A stretch of DNA of 9,765 nucleotides from Nocardia sp. Lineage in GTDB: Bacteria; Actinomycetota; Actinomycetes; Mycobacteriales; Mycobacteriaceae. The position numbers were made by a program, and so were the translations under genes. This document shows, piece by piece, positions 7,768-9,765 of the stretch. The stretch lies in the NCBI GenBank assembly GCA_017354515.1, contig JAFMQT010000133.1, positions 1-9,765 of the forward strand, read 5' to 3'. The notes beneath the pieces are model-generated. The model saw only the letters and a program-made list of their open reading frames with translations, was not told the DNA's origin and ran no database searches. Numbering within the stretch: the first letter of the stretch is position 1; every line of letters begins with the position of its first letter.

Positions 7768-7777
7768 CTAGGATACT
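7749..7777 (+). promoter_or_regulatory. Predicted sigma-A-type promoter of the DUF3068 gene
   Basis: A -35-like TTGGTA at 7749-7754 and a -10-like GATACT at 7772-7777 are separated by exactly 17 bases. Each matches the vegetative consensus at four of six positions. Transcription would begin near 7784 and give a leader of about 90 bases. An overlapping TAGGAT at 7769-7774 is an alternative -10 but is badly spaced from this -35. The -35 lies inside the second tandem repeat copy, so a protein bound to the repeats could directly affect polymerase. Confidence 0.5.
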
Positions 7778-7796
7778 CGGCTGTTACTGTCGGGGC

Positions 7797-7817
7797 TCAC
7801 GAATGCTCGTGTCGTGA
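7797..7817. promoter_or_regulatory. Perfect inverted repeat TCACGA-N9-TCGTGA in the predicted leader of the DUF3068 gene
   Basis: Two six-base arms at 7797-7802 and 7812-7817 are perfectly complementary. A shorter nested pairing, CACGA with TCGTG across a four-base loop (7798-7811), is also possible. The element lies just downstream of the predicted transcription start and could be a dimeric repressor operator or a small leader hairpin. No T-tract follows, so it is not a terminator. I do not recognise the regulator. Confidence 0.4.
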
Positions 7818-7875
7818 CTTTCGGTCCGCTCCGGGCATCGGCGAAAACACGCGTTCCAAGACGAGGAGAGTTTGC

Positions 7876-9021
7876 ATGGCACTCAGTGCCGGTACCAAGA
7901 GGACGGTGGCCTGCCTGCTCGTGGGACTCGGTACGCTGCTGATCGTCGCGGCGATACTGATCCCGACATACGGCCTCAGCCAGCTGGCCAAGACTCCCCT
8001 CGACCTCGAAGTCACCACCGTCGCAACCAATAAGCCGGATGCGCCGAGCGAGGTACTCGACTCGAAATCACTCACCGAAGGCGACGGACCGGCCAAGATC
8101 GACAAGAATGTCGGGCTGATCTCGCAGCGCTTCCTCACCGTCGAGGACCCCTCGGACAAGACCAACATGACCATCCAGGCCGGACAGACGATGCGCCGCA
8201 AGGATATGACCGGCGACACCGGTATGCTGTCGGCGATCATCGACCGGGTCACCATCGACCGCAAATCCGGTCAGCCCATCGACGACGACCCCAACGGCTC
8301 GATCGCCGTCAGTGTCGACTCCAAGGGCAACAGCGTCGCGGATCCGGTCCAGCACACCGGACTTCAGTACCGGTTCCCGATCGGGACGGAAAAGACGACC
8401 TACCCGTACTTCGATATTCAGGCGCGCAAGTCGTTCGATATGAAGTTCGTGGAACAGACCGAGATCAACAGCCTGAAGGTCTACCACTTCCGCCAGCAGG
8501 TGCCGGTGACCGATCTCAGCAAGCAGACCTCCGAGCCCAGCAACCGGCTGACCTTGAAGGCATCCAAGTGGGGTGTCCCCGGCGACGGCGACATCACGAT
8601 GGATCGCTACTACACCAACGTGCGCGATGTGTGGGTCGAACCGCAGACCGGCACCATCATCAACGGGTCCGAACAGCTGCACATGTTCTACGCGCGCTCG
8701 GCCGATAAGCCCGAGGTGACCGCGCTCAACAGCACGCTGCAGTTCGATCAGGACACGGTCAACTCGCAGATCGACGAAGCCCGCAAGAATATGGACGATC
8801 TGGCCCTCTACGGACGCACACTGCCGATCGTATTCGGCGTCGTGGGCGTGATCGCGCTGATCGCCGGTCTGGTACTGGGAATCCGCGGCGGCGGTGATTC
8901 GGAGAAGCCGGGCAAGCTGGTGCGCAAATCCGGTCCGTCCCCGGAACCGTCGGCGGGGTCGCTGCGGAATCCGTTCTCGGAGGCCCCGACCGAACAGATC
9001 GACATCCGGAAGAATCTGTAG
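7876..9021 (+). CDS. DUF3068 (PorA family) membrane protein, lipomannan/lipoarabinomannan maturation type
   Basis: A 381-residue protein with a membrane helix at each end (about 9-30 and 316-337), a large extracytoplasmic domain between them, and a short Pro/Ser-rich cytoplasmic tail (338-381). The domain carries recognisable DUF3068 features, including TGLQYRFPIGTEKTTYPYFD (161-180), then TEINSLKVYHFRQQVP, DRYYTNVRDVWVEPQTGTI and GSEQLHMFYAR. Members Rv0227c, MSMEG_0317 and C. glutamicum NCgl2760 belong here; NCgl2760 is required for elongation of lipomannan and hence for lipoarabinomannan. The molecular activity is unresolved; lipid or glycolipid binding is an open possibility. Despite the PorA name, one helix per end does not suggest a pore. 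The ATG at 7876 follows a strong GAGGAGAG at 7863-7870. The gene is divergent from the TmaT-like gene and ends five bases before the convergent flippase gene. Confidence 0.92.
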   Translation: MALSAGTKRTVACLLVGLGTLLIVAAILIPTYGLSQLAKTPLDLEVTTVATNKPDAPSEVLDSKSLTEGDGPAKIDKNVGLISQRFLTVEDPSDKTNMTIQAGQTMRRKDMTGDTGMLSAIIDRVTIDRKSGQPIDDDPNGSIAVSVDSKGNSVADPVQHTGLQYRFPIGTEKTTYPYFDIQARKSFDMKFVEQTEINSLKVYHFRQQVPVTDLSKQTSEPSNRLTLKASKWGVPGDGDITMDRYYTNVRDVWVEPQTGTIINGSEQLHMFYARSADKPEVTALNSTLQFDQDTVNSQIDEARKNMDDLALYGRTLPIVFGVVGVIALIAGLVLGIRGGGDSEKPGKLVRKSGPSPEPSAGSLRNPFSEAPTEQIDIRKNL

Positions 9022-9026
9022 TCCGG

Positions 9027-9765
9027 TCAACGAAGCCCGACGGTGGCGCCCCGGTTCGAAACCGGGGAGCCACCGTCGTTTTCGTGGTGTACGGTCCGGA
9101 TCACCAGCGCCACGATCACGACGGTGACCGCGGCGGCGACGGCGGTGGCGATCACGATCAGCTGCGCGAGGTCACGGACCCAGACCAGCGCCAGCACCAG
9201 TTCGAGCCCCAAACCGGCCCAGATCACGATCGAGGGCGCGGTGCGGTCCGCGGCGATGGCCGACAGCAGCGCCCCCTGCAGCACCGCGAGCAGGGCCCCG
9301 TCCAGGGCGAACAACCACAGCCGGCCCTGGATCGGCGCGTAGTCGGCTCCGGCGAACAGCGGGGCCAGCGGCGCCAGCAGCGCGGCTCCGGCTACCGCGA
9401 CCAGACCGATCACCGCCAGCACCCCGAGGGCCGAACGCAAGGCGCGCACCGAATGTCGCGGCTGTGCCATCTTCGGATACAGCACCACACCCACGGCCTG
9501 CGGCAGCCAGAACGCGATCTTGGCCGCGATCGTGCCCAGGGCATAGCGGCTGGCGTCGTCGCCGTCGAGCACCATCCGAGCCACGATCAGATCGGCCGAG
9601 GACAGCGCCATCAGCGCGGCCTGGACCTGCGCGGCACGCAACACCGCGGTGACATCGGCCGCCCGGCGTCGCCGCGAGCCACCGCCGGCATCGGCCGGGG
9701 CCACGACCGGCGCCTCGTCAGGTGAATCGGCAACCCGCGGCGGCGAATCCGGATCCGCGGTGGCC
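9027..9765 (-). CDS. MATE/MurJ-like polysaccharide or lipid flippase, C-terminal half (runs off the window)
   Basis: The visible reading frame is open to the window edge, so the N-terminal part lies beyond 9765. A GTG at 9704 is possible as a start but is unlikely, because codons upstream stay open and coding-like. The visible part begins with a hydrophilic, Asp/Pro-rich segment (ADPDSPPRVADSPDEAP), then RRRR, then six membrane helices. This fits the central cytoplasmic loop plus helices 7-12 of a twelve-helix MOP-superfamily transporter. The stretch ADLIVARMVLDGDDASRYA followed by FWLPQAVGVVLYPKMA resembles the first two helices of the second half in Wzx/MurJ-type flippases. Such proteins flip polyprenyl-linked sugars or glycans across the membrane. 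The cargo here is unknown; a cell-wall arabinan or mannan precursor is suggested only by the neighbours. Its last residues (DGGSPVSNRGATVGLR) are encoded by the terminator hairpin of the convergent gene. Confidence 0.75.
   Translation of the reverse strand, partial: ATADPDSPPRVADSPDEAPVVAPADAGGGSRRRRAADVTAVLRAAQVQAALMALSSADLIVARMVLDGDDASRYALGTIAAKIAFWLPQAVGVVLYPKMAQPRHSVRALRSALGVLAVIGLVAVAGAALLAPLAPLFAGADYAPIQGRLWLFALDGALLAVLQGALLSAIAADRTAPSIVIWAGLGLELVLALVWVRDLAQLIVIATAVAAAVTVVIVALVIRTVHHENDGGSPVSNRGATVGLR
9038..9082 (+). terminator. Rho-independent terminator of the DUF3068 gene, inside the 3' end of the convergent flippase gene
   Basis: Bases 9038-9047 pair perfectly with 9069-9078. After one G/A mismatch (9048/9068), 9049-9056 pair with 9060-9067 around a CGA loop. 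The result is an 18-bp GC-rich stem. TTTT follows at 9079-9082 on the + strand only. On the - strand the stem is followed by GGGCTTCG, so termination is expected mainly for rightward transcription. The hairpin starts 17 bases after the DUF3068 stop codon. Confidence 0.85.

Noticed and set aside
6563..7771. A 402-codon open frame on the + strand opposite the acyltransferase gene.
   Set aside because: Its product is a Gln/His/Arg-rich, low-complexity sequence without domains, while the opposite strand encodes a clear acyltransferase with all family motifs. It is an antisense shadow typical of GC-rich DNA.
8068..9030. A 320-codon open frame on the - strand opposite the DUF3068 gene.
   Set aside because: No recognisable domain; it mirrors the codon bias of the DUF3068 gene, which has a strong ribosome binding site and family motifs.
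9049..9067. GGTTCGAAACC resembles the T-arm of a tRNA.
   Set aside because: No matching acceptor, D-arm or anticodon arm is present in the upstream 60 bases, and the stretch is fully explained as the top of the terminator hairpin.

Overview
The window is a gene-dense, visibly high-GC segment of an actinobacterial chromosome. AftD, a TmaT-like acyltransferase and a DUF3068 protein together point to a mycolic-acid-containing member of the Mycobacteriales (Corynebacterineae). A Nocardia- or Rhodococcus-like genus fits best, but the genus is an inference. No mobile elements, tRNA, rRNA or CRISPR are visible, and codon use looks uniform.

Layout. 42-563 (+) encodes a single-domain universal stress protein. 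617-1708 (+) encodes an isochorismate synthase, probably translated from a leaderless mRNA. 1797-1967 (+) encodes a 56-residue DUF2613 membrane or secreted peptide. It overlaps by 20 nt the TTG start of a 1510-residue arabinofuranosyltransferase, AftD (1948-6480, +). The 3' end of aftD overlaps by 20 nt the end of a convergent membrane O-acyltransferase (6461-7630, -) of the Rv0228/NCgl2759 (TmaT) type. A 245-bp divergent intergenic region (7631-7875) follows. It holds 23-bp tandem repeats, a good promoter candidate and an inverted repeat. A DUF3068 protein of the Rv0227c/NCgl2760 type comes next (7876-9021, +). The window ends inside a convergent MATE/MurJ-like flippase (9027 to beyond 9765, -). 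The last codons of that gene contain the rho-independent terminator of the DUF3068 gene.

How the genes work together. From 1797 onward the genes look like one envelope-assembly neighbourhood. AftD adds alpha-(1->3) arabinofuranose branches to arabinogalactan and lipoarabinomannan. The DUF3068 family is needed for lipomannan/lipoarabinomannan maturation. TmaT acetylates trehalose monomycolate for MmpL3-type export. The flippase presumably moves a polyprenyl-linked glycan or sugar. The same families cluster in Mycobacterium tuberculosis (Rv0227c, Rv0228, Rv0236A, Rv0236c) and Corynebacterium glutamicum. The two upstream genes look functionally unrelated to this cluster.

I found no wholly new system. 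The points most worth following are the physical coupling of DUF2613 with AftD, a Pro/Ala-rich insert in an AftD carbohydrate-binding module, the repeat-built divergent promoter region, and the terminator embedded in the flippase gene.
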